This document shows positions 1 to 8,084 of a DNA stretch of 21,811 bases, piece by piece (within the stretch, counting starts at the first letter, position 1; every line of letters begins with the position of its first letter). A model generated the notes under the pieces. The model was not told the origin of the DNA. It did not search any database and saw only the letters and a program-made list of their open reading frames with translations. Source of the DNA: Chara braunii (taxonomy: Eukaryota > Streptophyta > Charophyceae > Charales > Characeae); NCBI GenBank assembly GCA_003427395.1, contig BFEA01000277.1, forward strand, positions 758,811 to 780,621, in the 5' to 3' direction. A program made the position numbers and the translations under genes.

Positions 1-700
1 AAAAAAAAAAAAAAAAAAGGCAGACAGACAGGCATACGAGCATGCAAGCAGAAACGGAAAGATAGACAACTACACATAAAATTGAGACACAGACAGACAA
101 ATAAGAAATACCAAGCAGACACACAAACATAAAACTAACAAAGGGACAAACATGATGCCAAAAAAGAGAAAAAAGGGATGTTCAATGTGAGGGCACGCAC
201 CTGGTATAGGCGATGGTATAGGCGATGGTCTGCAAGATCAACTTTTTCATATACTTTGATTATGTTACCAACGTCAACGGTTGCAACATCGATGGTAGTC
301 TGGGTGCAAGGCTCCAGGTAAAAAGACTTTGGATTCATATGCTAGTGAAGGAGATAATATGCTCTCACCAGCATTAGGATGCAATACTTTGGTCCTCAGT
401 TAAGTGCAGTTTCGCTTTCTGAAATGGTGTCGAACTCCCTAACCTGCAATGTGAATTTGCGGACTGAAGTTAGATTATTATTATTATTATTATTATTATT
501 AGTAATTGCAGTCAGACTCGTTCTTATTCACACTTTTCGTGCATGGTAACAGTAAGTGCAGCAAGGCGGCAACATTCGCCCGCACAAAACTTAGAGATAT
601 AGCTTCCAGATACGAGTTCACTTTCAATAGGCTATGACGACTCAGTGTACGGACACTTCACTCCAAGTTATGGCTAATGGATGTCTCTACCCTATCGATA
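1..700. repeat. Left flank: cagac-rich simple sequence with an ATT microsatellite
   Basis: The first ~175 bases are a degenerate CAGACA-type repeat behind an A run. An (ATT)n microsatellite occupies about 474-500. The same cagac-rich texture returns at about 955-1115 and 1335-1510. Apart from the minus-strand exon-like block at 201-341, I see no coding signal. Confidence 0.55.
201..341 (-). other. Exon-like block, minus strand (hypothetical)
   Basis: Read on the minus strand, a pyrimidine-rich stretch ending in tag precedes a 141-base block (47 codons, both ends in phase 0). The block is followed by CAG|GTGCGT, a good 5' splice donor. It encodes a stop-free peptide containing YLEPCTQTTIDVATVDVGNI and ending in a tandemly duplicated HRLY. 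I recognise no family. It could be an exon of a host gene running leftward. The exact 141-base length and flanking signals are suggestive, but a chance arrangement cannot be excluded. Confidence 0.25.
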
Positions 701-794
701 CACTAAGCTCCTTCTCCTTTGCCGCTGCGTCCTCCGGACTCACTGCATGACTCCTTGCGCAGAGTCGTCGTGGCATCACATCCGCCTGACTCAC

Positions 795-1515
795 GCAGAA
801 ATGAATGAATGGCTGGACACTGCCGCTTGGCCTGTATTTCTGATACCCTGCTGGTCAAGTCCTTTTCTGCGGACCCTGGGTATACACAGTCCTACCCGGT
901 ACAGGCAAACTGGACTAAGTGAGAGTGGACTGGGCACCATCAACCCAACATAGCGAGCCAATTACAGACATGCGTGATAGATCAACAGCAGCAGGCACGA
1001 GTAGGAATAGGATCACGAACATATCAAGCAGACAAAACAAAATACAGTCAGTCAGGCACACAGATCTGACCAACATACGGGATGACAGACGAACAAGCAT
1101 GAGGGCAGGTATACGCAAGAGGAGGCGGACGCAGTCACTCAGACAGTGCTTCCGCATGATTTTCACTGGAATAGATGAATGGTTGGGCACTGCCTCTTTG
1201 ATTTATCCTGTTGCAGCTCGTTCGTCTACCCCGTTTTCATCAAACCTGGGCGTATGTAGTCCCGCGCGATATGTTGATGACTGAACTGGGATCATGTATC
1301 GCTGACTTAGCAAGAGTAGGCCTCACCCCCTAGCTCAGACAGTGACAGACAAAAGGAGGCCTGCACAAAAATAGACACAAGGTAGCGAACAGACAAATAG
1401 TGGTGGCCAGACATACAAGACAGCGACTGACGGCCACAGGCAATCAAGACAAACATACGGACGTAGGCAATAAAAAACGCAGAAACGATGGTGTACGCTG
1501 ATACGCGGCGACACG
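795..1515. repeat. Degenerate tandem repeat, two units of ~380 bp
   Basis: The block at 795-905 (atgaatgaatggctggac, then actgcc, and later cctgggtatacacagtc) recurs in diverged form at 1173-1275 (gatgaatggttgggcactgcc and later cctgggcgtatgtagtc). Each copy is followed by a cagac-rich stretch (955-1115 and 1335-1510). The period is therefore about 380 bp. Short ORFs on either strand here look like products of the repeat rather than genes. Confidence 0.5.
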
Positions 1516-1580
1516 CACTGACACCCAATGGCGCAGAGAGAGAAAAACCGGGAGTGAGTTAAGATATGGTGGACACTTAC

Positions 1581-1602
1581 CTGATGGCGCCACACGTGTA
1601 GT
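1581..1602 (-). other. Possible 22-nt micro-exon flanked by splice consensus, minus strand
   Basis: On the minus strand a pyrimidine-rich stretch, ttttccttcag, is followed by 22 bases and then CAG|GTAAGTG, a near-perfect donor. A second donor-like site, AAAAG|GTAAGCC, ends a possible block at 1663. There is no protein evidence. The splice signals alone make this noteworthy. Confidence 0.2.
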
Positions 1603-1858
1603 CTGAAGGAAAACATTGGCTGAGCCAGACCCCGCGCCGTTGTATGACGAAGGGAGGCTTACCTTTTGTCGGCACTGAACTCTGGAATTCATGATATCTT
1701 TTGTATTAAGTAACATTAATAATGTAAATTGTTCTGCTTGTTTCTTATCTCATCCCAACCGGAGTTTGTAAGAAGCCGCTTGGTACAGGTGTTGACATGT
1801 ATACGGGCGATTTGATGATCTAGAGATTTGAAAAGTCTGGTTCCTTGCACTGTTAATG

Positions 1859-1924
1859 CTACTGTTATTATTATTATTGTTACTATTGCTATTATTACTA
1901 ATATTATTATTATTATTACTATTA

Positions 1925-1961
<37 letters not shown>

Positions 1962-2370
1962 TATTATTATCATTATTATTTATGAGGATCAAGCCCTCAA
2001 GAGGCCCTATCGGGTATCACATTGTTCAGGGCCATGACCCCAACAAGCAAACCTGGCCGCCCTAAGTGAAGGCGGGCCTGAGTATTCATCACAGGCCAAT
2101 TTGACATTCCCGTATGTGGGTATTTAGGCTCCTACTGCACATCAGCTGGTTGGGCGAATGCTGAAAACCTCGCCAACCTGAGTTGTACGGTTGACCCAGA
2201 CCGCGAAAGATTGTGCCTGGGCACCTATACACTAGACAGGACAGCGGGACGTATGCGGTCGTAGCATGGGCTGCTGGGTACCAGGAGGTACAGCGAATGA
2301 TCGGATGATCTTTTGGGAACAAGGCGTTGTGTGGGACAGTCAAGAACTGATTAGGGGTGACGAGATACAT
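1859..2370 (-). mobile_element. Probable 3' end of a non-LTR retrotransposon (LINE) with a TAA-type tail
   Basis: Positions 1859-1983 are an imperfect (ATT)n tract, which reads (AAT/TAA)n on the minus strand. On that strand it directly follows a GC-richer non-repetitive segment (about 2370-1984) ending in ...gggcttgatcctcataa. A unique segment running straight into a TAA-type tail is typical of some LINE clades, such as I-type elements. No reverse transcriptase or endonuclease reading frame is visible, so this would be a 5'-truncated copy. Alternatively it is just a microsatellite beside unrelated DNA. Confidence 0.4.
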
Positions 2371-2372
2371 AC

Positions 2373-2555
2373 CTGATACATGAAAGAAAGGTCGCCGATG
2401 GTATGGGCAGATATGTGAACCAAAATAATCTTGTTGTGTGAACCAACTGCATCGTAGGATAATACGGTAGAGTAGGTTGGGCGCTGTGCGCCAGACAGGG
2501 AGAGCGATTCTGGATACTGCATTGATGTTGCTTGCTGGCTTGGACTTTGGCTCAT
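2373..2555 (-). other. Exon-like block, minus strand (hypothetical)
   Basis: A minus-strand frame opens with an ATG at 2555 and runs without stops (SQSPSQQATS... to ...HTIGDLSFMYQ). It reaches CAG|GTATGT, a good 5' splice donor at 2373/2372. An in-frame TAA lies just upstream of the ATG. The Ser/Gln-rich start changes to a mixed sequence that I do not recognise. It may be a first exon of a leftward host gene together with the other minus-strand blocks, but no homology supports that. Confidence 0.22.
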
Positions 2556-2599
2556 TACTTAACTACAGTGATCTATTCTGAATAGATACTTAATGCATG

Positions 2600-3075
2600 T
2601 GCACCCTGTACTCATCCGGCAAAAGCAGGGTGCATTGCGGGAGCTTTGCCGGAGTTCAGGAGGAACTTTGGAGGCAAGGAACAGTAAGGTACGCGTCATT
2701 GATTCCTTCCCCATATCCCTTACAAACTACACCCCTTCTAGCAAAAAACCTGCGTATTTATGTGATATATTGTTTATAGGTTTCTTCAGGACTAATCATA
2801 TCAACTAAGAAAAATATTATATGATTGGAATGAGAACCTTGCTTGAGGAAAGGAAGGAATCTAGGAAAGAACCAAGAAGGAAACTTAGCCTGCTTGGTTT
2901 TGAGACAACAAAGGCAGTCTGATGGAGGTCTCCGTTGGGGTCGACGCACTGTCTGGAATGACTAAAAGGGTACTTGCCCTGCAAGCTACCCAGCCTAACT
3001 ATTTAGCCCTGGACTTCAACATTAAAGATATGAAGATGTCGTGCGTTTTTTCTGATAATTCAAACAGTTAAATCC
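2600..3075. other. Non-coding stretch with no identified feature
   Basis: Short ORFs on both strands overlap one another and show no recognisable motif. No repeat, RNA gene or promoter could be supported. It separates the LINE-like fragment from the palindrome field. Confidence 0.4.
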
Positions 3076-3079
3076 AAAA

Positions 3080-3345
3080 ATTAATCCGGTACTCCCATGA
3101 AGTACACGTTTTCAACTGATTTAACCAAAGCAAGAACTAATCCGATACTTCCGTAGAATACATCGTTTTCAAATAATTGACAAAAGCAGAGGTAATAGGA
3201 GTCTCCCGTGGAGTTCTCCTATCGAAAGATCGGATTAGACTTAAGGAGGGAATTAAATACTCCCAGGTGAGTACACGAGGTCCTGAGTCTAGGACGATCC
3301 GTGTTGCCTTCCGTGTAAGTCAACATGCCTTTGCGTAACTTATAA
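3080..3345. repeat. Diverged small hairpins, left part of the palindrome field
   Basis: Four short inverted repeats share a centre resembling TCCCnnnnGAG: gtact...agtac near 3093, a weak one near 3145, ataggag...ctcctat near 3197-3226 and tactc...gagta near 3257. They look like decayed relatives of the regular array that starts at 3376. Confidence 0.45.
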
Positions 3346-3375
3346 AATGAACCCTCAGAGCAACTATAAATGATC

Positions 3376-3940
3376 TTGATCCCCTATGTATCGGACAGAT
3401 ATTAGATGGCTCCCGGGCGGGTCATCTTAATACTTTGTTTGATCTGGGGGTCAATTAACAAACTACAAATAATCTTGATCCCTACAGTTCGAACAGATAT
3501 TAGGTGGCTCGCGGGAGGGTCATNTTAATATTCTGTTTGATCTGGGGATCAATTAACAACTACAAATAATTTTTTTATCCCCTATACATCGAACAGATAT
3601 TAGATGGCTCCCGGGAGGGTCATCTTAATATTCTATTTGATCTAGGGGTCAACTAACAAGAAATCTTCACCCCCTATACTTCGAACAGATATTAGGTGAC
3701 TCCCGGGAGGGTCATCTTAATATTCGGTTTGATTTGGGGATCAATTAACAATTACAAACAATCTTGATTCCCTATACATCAAACAGATGTTAGATGGCTC
3801 CCGGGAGGGTCATCTTAATATTNTGTTTGATCTAGGGGTCAATTAACAACTATAAATAATCTTTATCCCCTACACATCAAACAGATATTAGGTGGCTTCC
3901 GGGAGAGTCTTCTTAATACGTTGTTTGATCTAGGGATCAA
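3376..3940. repeat. Array of six tandem ~79-bp imperfect palindromes, period ~98 bp
   Basis: The units are at 3376-3454, 3475-3552, 3575-3652, 3665-3744, 3764-3842 and 3862-3940. They are separated by ~12-22-bp AT-rich spacers (ttaacaactacaaataat type). Each unit starts with ttgatcccctata and ends with the near-complement tgatctaggggtcaa. The arms also carry gaacagatatta against taatattctgttt. The centre is gctcccgggagggt, which contains the palindrome CTCCCGGGAG. Arms of ~32 bases pair at most positions, so each unit could form a long hairpin. Two ambiguous bases (3524 and 3823) fall inside arms, as expected for sequence that is hard to read. Confidence 0.85.
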
Positions 3941-3989
3941 CTGACAGGAAGAAAATTGAGTAACCCTGCTACTTGTTTGGCATTGCATG

Positions 3990-5040
3990 ATTACCAATGA
4001 CCTGATTAGTTAACATTGGATTCGGATATAGGAGTCTCCCATAGAGTCGTTCTATATAAACCACTTGGCTACATTCTAACGTACCAAGTATGACACTTCG
4101 AATCATAAAAAAACCACTGACTTAATCTCAAGCTCGTTCGACTCTAAGTTAATAGTAGGGTAACTCCCGTTGGATCATCCTATTACGCTTATGAAAGGTA
4201 GACTGAGCTCCGATCAAGGAGTAGTAGGAGGCTTCCGGGAAAGTCGCCTATTACTTGCTTGAACTTCTGTATTAACATCTGGATCTAAAAAGGGTTGATC
4301 AAAAATTAAATACTTACATATGGATTATCCAGTCACTCGCGCATGATTGTCTGAATTGTTTGATCGCATGAGGATTGCTTGAGCTATGAAGGGTGATTGA
4401 TTTGCTTCCGTAGGAGCAATTCGACTATTCGTTTGACTAACCGTTTGAATTGGAATTAATCAAGTAGTGGATGATTCCCGGGTGAGTCTACCAGCGACTT
4501 GCGTATGTCAGGACAAGAATAATAAAAAGGAAAAAGGAGTGTTCCATCAGGGGCGACTCCAAGAGTCCATAGGGAGGAGTATAATAGAAGGCAAAAACCG
4601 CATGGACAAAGGATTAGGAAAAGAGAGGTTTTACGTAGCCTCAATTTATTGAATAAACTCCGAATAAGGAGTTGTCAATAGCATGAGTTAATCTCAGTTA
4701 GACTACCGCATAAAGCACCAGAGTGTGTGCTTGTCCACAAGAGAGAAAAATGCAAGTACTGAGAGTTGGGGAAATATGAGTTTCCCTAAAGACGACCTAG
4801 GACATAGGAGGAAGAGTGACAGATGACTTAGGGTAGGTAGAAATTAGGGATTAGACACTGGGAATTGGTCCCAGAGATCACGAACCAGATCTAAGGGCTT
4901 GACCCTTAATATGTGGGAATCGAGCGAAGATGTTGAATCTTTGTTGACCTGTGTGTGTGTAGGTCTCTGTTTTGGTCTACTGCAATCAAATGAGAAGTCC
5001 TACATAAAGGACTCAACTTTCTGTTATCACTCGATAACAG
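3990..5040. repeat. Diverged palindromes, right part of the hairpin field
   Basis: Further inverted repeats with TYCC...GA centres occur near 4025-4055, 4148-4182, 4215-4256, 4395-4420, 4460-4503, 4537-4560 and 4648-4678 (aactcc...ggagtt). A different, perfect hairpin, CTGTTATC-actc-GATAACAG, lies at 5021-5040. There is no coding capacity beyond ~60-codon chance frames. The position, upstream of a TATA box, suggests promoter-side (U3) sequence of the retrotransposon LTR, but the LTR start is not defined. Confidence 0.55.
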
Positions 5041-5447
5041 GTCGGTCGTTGCCGATTCAACTTTTGCCCCTTTTGACTTGATACCCACATCTAAAGTCGA
5101 ACCCTGTGATCAGTAAAACTGTCACCTGTGGTCATTGCCTAAATGGTCCTAGTCACTCTCAATGATCCTTTGAAGAAATGTGAGAGGGTTGGGCTTACGT
5201 CTCAGGAAAAGATAGAGCTGCATCACATGGTTTGGGAAGTGAGGGATATAGTCTGAGGTGTGGATGGATGGTTGACTCCGCTAGTGCATGGCATATGGAT
5301 TGTCTTTGCATTATCATATGCAGGTCTGTTTCGTTTGTGGGTTTTGGATTGAATCTGGGCTTGACATCGTGAAGAGTCCCGGGCACACAACACTTGTGAC
5401 AGTGGAAAGGGTTCCCAACGGTAATACTCTCATACTCATTATGATCT

Positions 5448-5455
5448 TATATAAA
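5448..5455 (+). promoter_or_regulatory. TATA box of the LTR promoter
   Basis: The sequence TATATAAA lies ~500 bp before the LTR end and PBS, where the U3/R boundary of a plant-type LTR is expected. Transcription would start roughly at 5475-5485. A chance TATA-like match is possible in AT-rich DNA. Confidence 0.45.
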
Positions 5456-5744
5456 TCTTGTGCTAATTGTTAACAGTTGTGATATTATTTGTTCAGTAGG
5501 ATAGAGAGTCTTAGCAACTAGGAAAGTCGGAGAGATTCGGTCATCAGAAAATTAAAGCATAGAGCGAAAATAGACTACCATTAAAAAGTTCGACCTGAAA
5601 TACGAAGCGGGTCAGTTCTTGGTGTCTTACCGCGCGTACCCCATTTAATGCTACAACGATCGAGCAAACGCCCTCGGCCGACCTACCTCTGCTCAGGCAT
5701 GTAAAAACCTTCGTACGTGGGCCGGTAGTTTAACAGGGATACGC

Positions 5745-5784
5745 CTACCTGAGGGTGGTGACATCCTCTCAGGTAGAGGTAAGT
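5745..5784 (+). promoter_or_regulatory. Leader hairpin with an adjacent consensus 5' splice donor
   Basis: CTACCTGAG (5745-5753) pairs perfectly with CTCAGGTAG (5768-5776) around a 14-base loop. Directly after it comes GAG|GTAAGT, a perfect U1-type donor with its GT at 5779-5780. A donor next to a stem in a transcribed LTR leader resembles the retroviral way of regulating splicing to downstream genes. Function is inferred. Confidence 0.45.
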
Positions 5785-5790
5785 AGTACC

Positions 5791-5804
5791 TCGCGACGTC
5801 GCGA
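5791..5804. repeat. 14-bp perfect palindrome in the leader
   Basis: TCGCGACGTCGCGA is its own reverse complement and sits in the transcribed leader between the donor and the PBS. Retroviral RNAs use palindromic loops in this region to dimerise. Whether this one does so is only a suggestion. Confidence 0.35.
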
Positions 5805-5875
5805 CCTATCGCAGGGCGTCGTGAGAGGTGTAGCACGCGCGCACGGTTGGAGTGGTGACAAGTTGATTCTTCCAA

Positions 5876-5881
5876 AATAAA
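5876..5881 (+). promoter_or_regulatory. LTR polyadenylation signal
   Basis: AATAAA lies ~65 bp before the LTR end, the usual place for the signal that closes R in the 3' LTR. Confidence 0.45.
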
Positions 5882-5947
5882 TCCTGCGTGACACGACCGT
5901 GAGGTTCAGCGCTTCCAGCGGGATGGAGGACCGCCGCGCGCGACAGG

Positions 5948-5967
5948 TGGCGCCGTTGCCGGGGATC
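5948..5967 (+). promoter_or_regulatory. Primer-binding site, tRNA-Asp(GUC) type
   Basis: The 20 bases TGGCGCCGTTGCCGGGGATC are the exact complement of the 3' end (including CCA) of plant nuclear tRNA-Asp(GUC) as I know it (...gatccccggcaacggcgcca). Minus-strand DNA synthesis would start here. It lies two bases after the inferred LTR end. The same PBS is used by many plant gypsy elements, and it is the best single clue to a plant-lineage host. Confidence 0.85.
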
Positions 5968-6150
5968 TCGTTTTCCAGTCGAGGTCCTTAGTGAACGAAC
6001 TCGGGTGTGGATGATCTAGGCAAAACGACAAAGATAAAGGTTAGTAGATAGGATAGTAGTATTAGTGAGTATCGACGAGGACAAAAGAGTTATTTTTAGG
6101 TAGGAAGACAAAACAGTGAGAAAAAGTCGAAGTTATCTGTATCTTTAAAT

Positions 6151-6376
6151 ATGGCTCCTAAGGGTATGCTTATAAGTATGAGAGACGTTATGGTGCGTCT
6201 CCGCCTCGTTTTGAGCCACCTAGCCGGCCCTGATTTGGACCTTACACATCACCATCTTCCTCGGCTCCAGAAAGGCAGTTGACAATCCTTCCTCAACCGC
6301 GCTTATCGACATCACAACCTGCGCCGCATGTTCCTGATCCTCCTGTTGTTTCCCAACCTGTATCATATGATAGAAG
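6151..6376 (+). pseudogene. Proline-rich leader exon (broken)
   Basis: An ATG at 6151 opens MAPKG and runs 43 codons to TGA at 6280-6282. A second frame (codons starting at 6174) is clearly Pro/Ser-rich (for example YGASPPRFEPPSRP and PQPRLSTSQPAPHVPDPPVV). It has a single TGA near 6231 and ends in SYDRR exactly at AGAAG|GTTATG, a plausible 5' splice donor at 6376/6377. Downstream the DNA turns T-rich and closes with stops, as an intron would. I infer one original coding exon starting MAPKG with a one-base indel near 6164. The exon phase at the donor leaves two bases (ag), which matters for ORF C. Confidence 0.4.
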
Positions 6377-6876
6377 GTTATGTATTTCGCTTTTGTTATT
6401 TCTGATATGTCAAATATAAATTTGTGGACTAATGTCCTACTTGTTATATAAAAAGATTATATAAGGATTAGAGATTTGAATAGTACAACAAATAACGGAA
6501 GGCTAGTGAAGCCTTGTTAGATGAGGGGAAACTGAGTGTTGGACCATAGGACACGTCTACGAAAATGAAGTGATCGATGCTCAAACATCTCCAAAACAGG
6601 TGAAGGATGGTTTAATGATAAGCATGCCAAAGCGGCAAGGAGTGAATAAGAAGATATGAGTTTGATCAAGACAAGGGGGAGTGATCATCTTATTCTCACA
6701 AGCTAACTCTCACGGCTATGCAAGCTAAGATTGTCCGTTTGACTAAGGCAATAGATCCTCTTTTAGTTCAACACTTTCAGAACTAAGGAGAGATCAGTAT
6801 AGGTTAGATTGCAGTAAGAGAGTACTAGATAGTAAACTAAAAATAAGGTTCTTTCTTTTGCTTATTGTGTAAACAG
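6377..6876 (+). other. Intron-like stretch between leader exon and ORF A
   Basis: The stretch begins GTTATG and ends in a pyrimidine-rich tract followed by aaacag at 6876. It contains no sizeable plus-strand ORF. Both ends fit GT-AG rules, although the donor is not optimal. Removal would place ORF A close behind the leader in the transcript. Confidence 0.35.
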
Positions 6877-6887
6877 GGTACCAAATG
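6877..6887 (+). promoter_or_regulatory. 3' splice acceptor region of ORF A (CAG|GGTACCA motif)
   Basis: The sequence ttcttttgcttattgtgtaaacag|ggtacca lies immediately before the ORF A start. The 11-mer acagggtacca is repeated exactly before ORF B (8062-8072). This implies that the tandem duplication which made the two ORFs included the acceptor, or that the motif is under constraint. Confidence 0.4.
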
Positions 6888-7664
6888 GCTCCGGAAATGT
6901 GGTTCGCTGCTGAGTTCTATCCGATTAACTTACCCCAGCAAAAAGGCGAAGGGATAAAAATGACACTACCCCGAAGGAAATGGGAAAAAGACGAAGATAT
7001 GGACACATGGTGTGAAATTTCGATATCGCCAGAAGCCTTTATATGGGTTGAAACTGGAAAGACTACGGGAGGAGGATGTGCGATAATAAGAGTGACCCTC
7101 TACCTGTCTGCACTTCTTTGGAAGATGCTTTCAATTGACCTCGCGATAGGAAAAAGTCGTTCTTTTTCCAAATATATTCTGACTGCTGGATCAGTACTCG
7201 AAGCGTTTTCTCGGAAAGTGAATAGGGGAGGAGAAGGAATGATCTTACGATCAATTAAAGCAAAGTGGGCAGAAAATTTCGTTTATCCGACTATAAATAT
7301 AAAAACAACTCTTCCTAAAGTCATAATCGACGAAGCCTTCTCAGGAGTGGAGAATGCAGAGCGGGCCGTACACGTGGCACGATCGGTACCAAAAAGGGGC
7401 TTTGAGTTTGACGCGCCTGATATCATGTATTGTCTATACTTGGAAATGAGACCGAAACTAGCAAAAAGGGATTTCTATGATGTCTTATGCATTGTGAATG
7501 CATATCTGCAGAGTTATTGGCTGGACAATCGTATGACATATTGGAAGAAGCTTCATAAGGAAGTTTGTATTGAAATTTTTATAGACGATATTCCTTCTCT
7601 TTCTGGTATGGTCAGGGGATTTTGGTACGGAGATTGGGGGCCTTCGGACGGACTGGACAATTGA
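6885..7664 (+). CDS. Accessory ORF A, unknown protein (259 aa), paralogue of ORF B
   Basis: This is an intact reading frame between the PBS and gag. I recognise no family. It is about 40% identical by eye to ORF B over nearly the whole length. Shared blocks include WC (42-43) with AFIWVETG (51-58), TLYLSALLW (71-79), DLAIG (85-89), KWAENFVYP (127-135), LP..IIDE.F.G..N.ERA (143-161), LYLEMR (184-189) with LAKR, and TYWKKL (218-223). Near the C-terminus a GM..GFWYGDW segment matches ORF B. There is no signal peptide, transmembrane segment, zinc motif or catalytic signature, and it does not look like env. The start at 6885 follows the acceptor by eight bases. An ORF before gag occurs in plant Ogre-type elements, but homology to that ORF is untested. 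The absence of stops in a copy whose pol is broken is notable. Confidence 0.8.
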   Translation: MAPEMWFAAEFYPINLPQQKGEGIKMTLPRRKWEKDEDMDTWCEISISPEAFIWVETGKTTGGGCAIIRVTLYLSALLWKMLSIDLAIGKSRSFSKYILTAGSVLEAFSRKVNRGGEGMILRSIKAKWAENFVYPTINIKTTLPKVIIDEAFSGVENAERAVHVARSVPKRGFEFDAPDIMYCLYLEMRPKLAKRDFYDVLCIVNAYLQSYWLDNRMTYWKKLHKEVCIEIFIDDIPSLSGMVRGFWYGDWGPSDGLDN

Positions 7665-8063
7665 GAGAAATGAGCAAAATCCAGAAACAAGAGATGTGTC
7701 AAGGAATGTTTTGCACCTAAGGTCTAAGAAAGTAAGCATGTAACGGCGGGGACCATGGAAGAAGACCACTGCCTCTGATGGTATTCCGGGATTTGTGTTA
7801 CCCTGACTTCCTTTCTTCTCATATCAAAGGGGTAGCTAATAGGGGCGCGAGACCTTATGAGTTGGTAATTGGGTTTGGATAAGATATTGAGAAAGAGTGA
7901 TGATAAGTGTAACGATAAACATTAAGTATCATTGCCTGAATGAGGAGGATGTTAATTAATAGGAAGCTTAGATACAATCGTATAAGGAAGCGGACAGTTT
8001 AGATAAGAGGGAATAGATTGTCAATCTCACACTTAGATGCACTGATTTTCTTTCTTCTAACAG
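7665..8063 (+). other. Spacer between ORF A and ORF B, ending in a strong acceptor
   Basis: There is no coding signal. The segment ends in gattttctttcttctaacag|ggtacca, with a long pyrimidine run, a ctaac branch-point-like element and CAG. This is the best-looking acceptor in the front half of the element, and it would allow ORF B to be reached by splicing. Confidence 0.4.
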
Positions 8064-8084
8064 GGTACCAGGACAACAGCCAAG

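Larger units (their letters stand above)
5448..5945 (+). mobile_element. 5' LTR, visible 3' part (R and U5)
   Basis: The right end is placed at ...gcgcgaca (terminal CA at 5944-5945), two bases before the primer-binding site. Inside are a TATA box, a hairpin with an adjacent splice donor (5745-5784), a 14-bp palindrome (5791-5804) and AATAAA at 5876-5881. The left boundary is unknown. The LTR may extend leftward through the palindrome field. No second copy of this sequence is present downstream, so the boundary rests on the PBS and not on an LTR pair. Confidence 0.6.

Noticed and set aside
1716-2065. ORFs of Ile, Leu or Asn runs on both strands
   Set aside because: They are translations of the ATT microsatellite in different frames.
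3376-3940. CRISPR-like array of repeats and spacers
   Set aside because: The repeats are 79 bp and palindromic, the spacers are 12-22 bp and similar to each other, and the DNA is eukaryotic; it is a tandem palindrome array.
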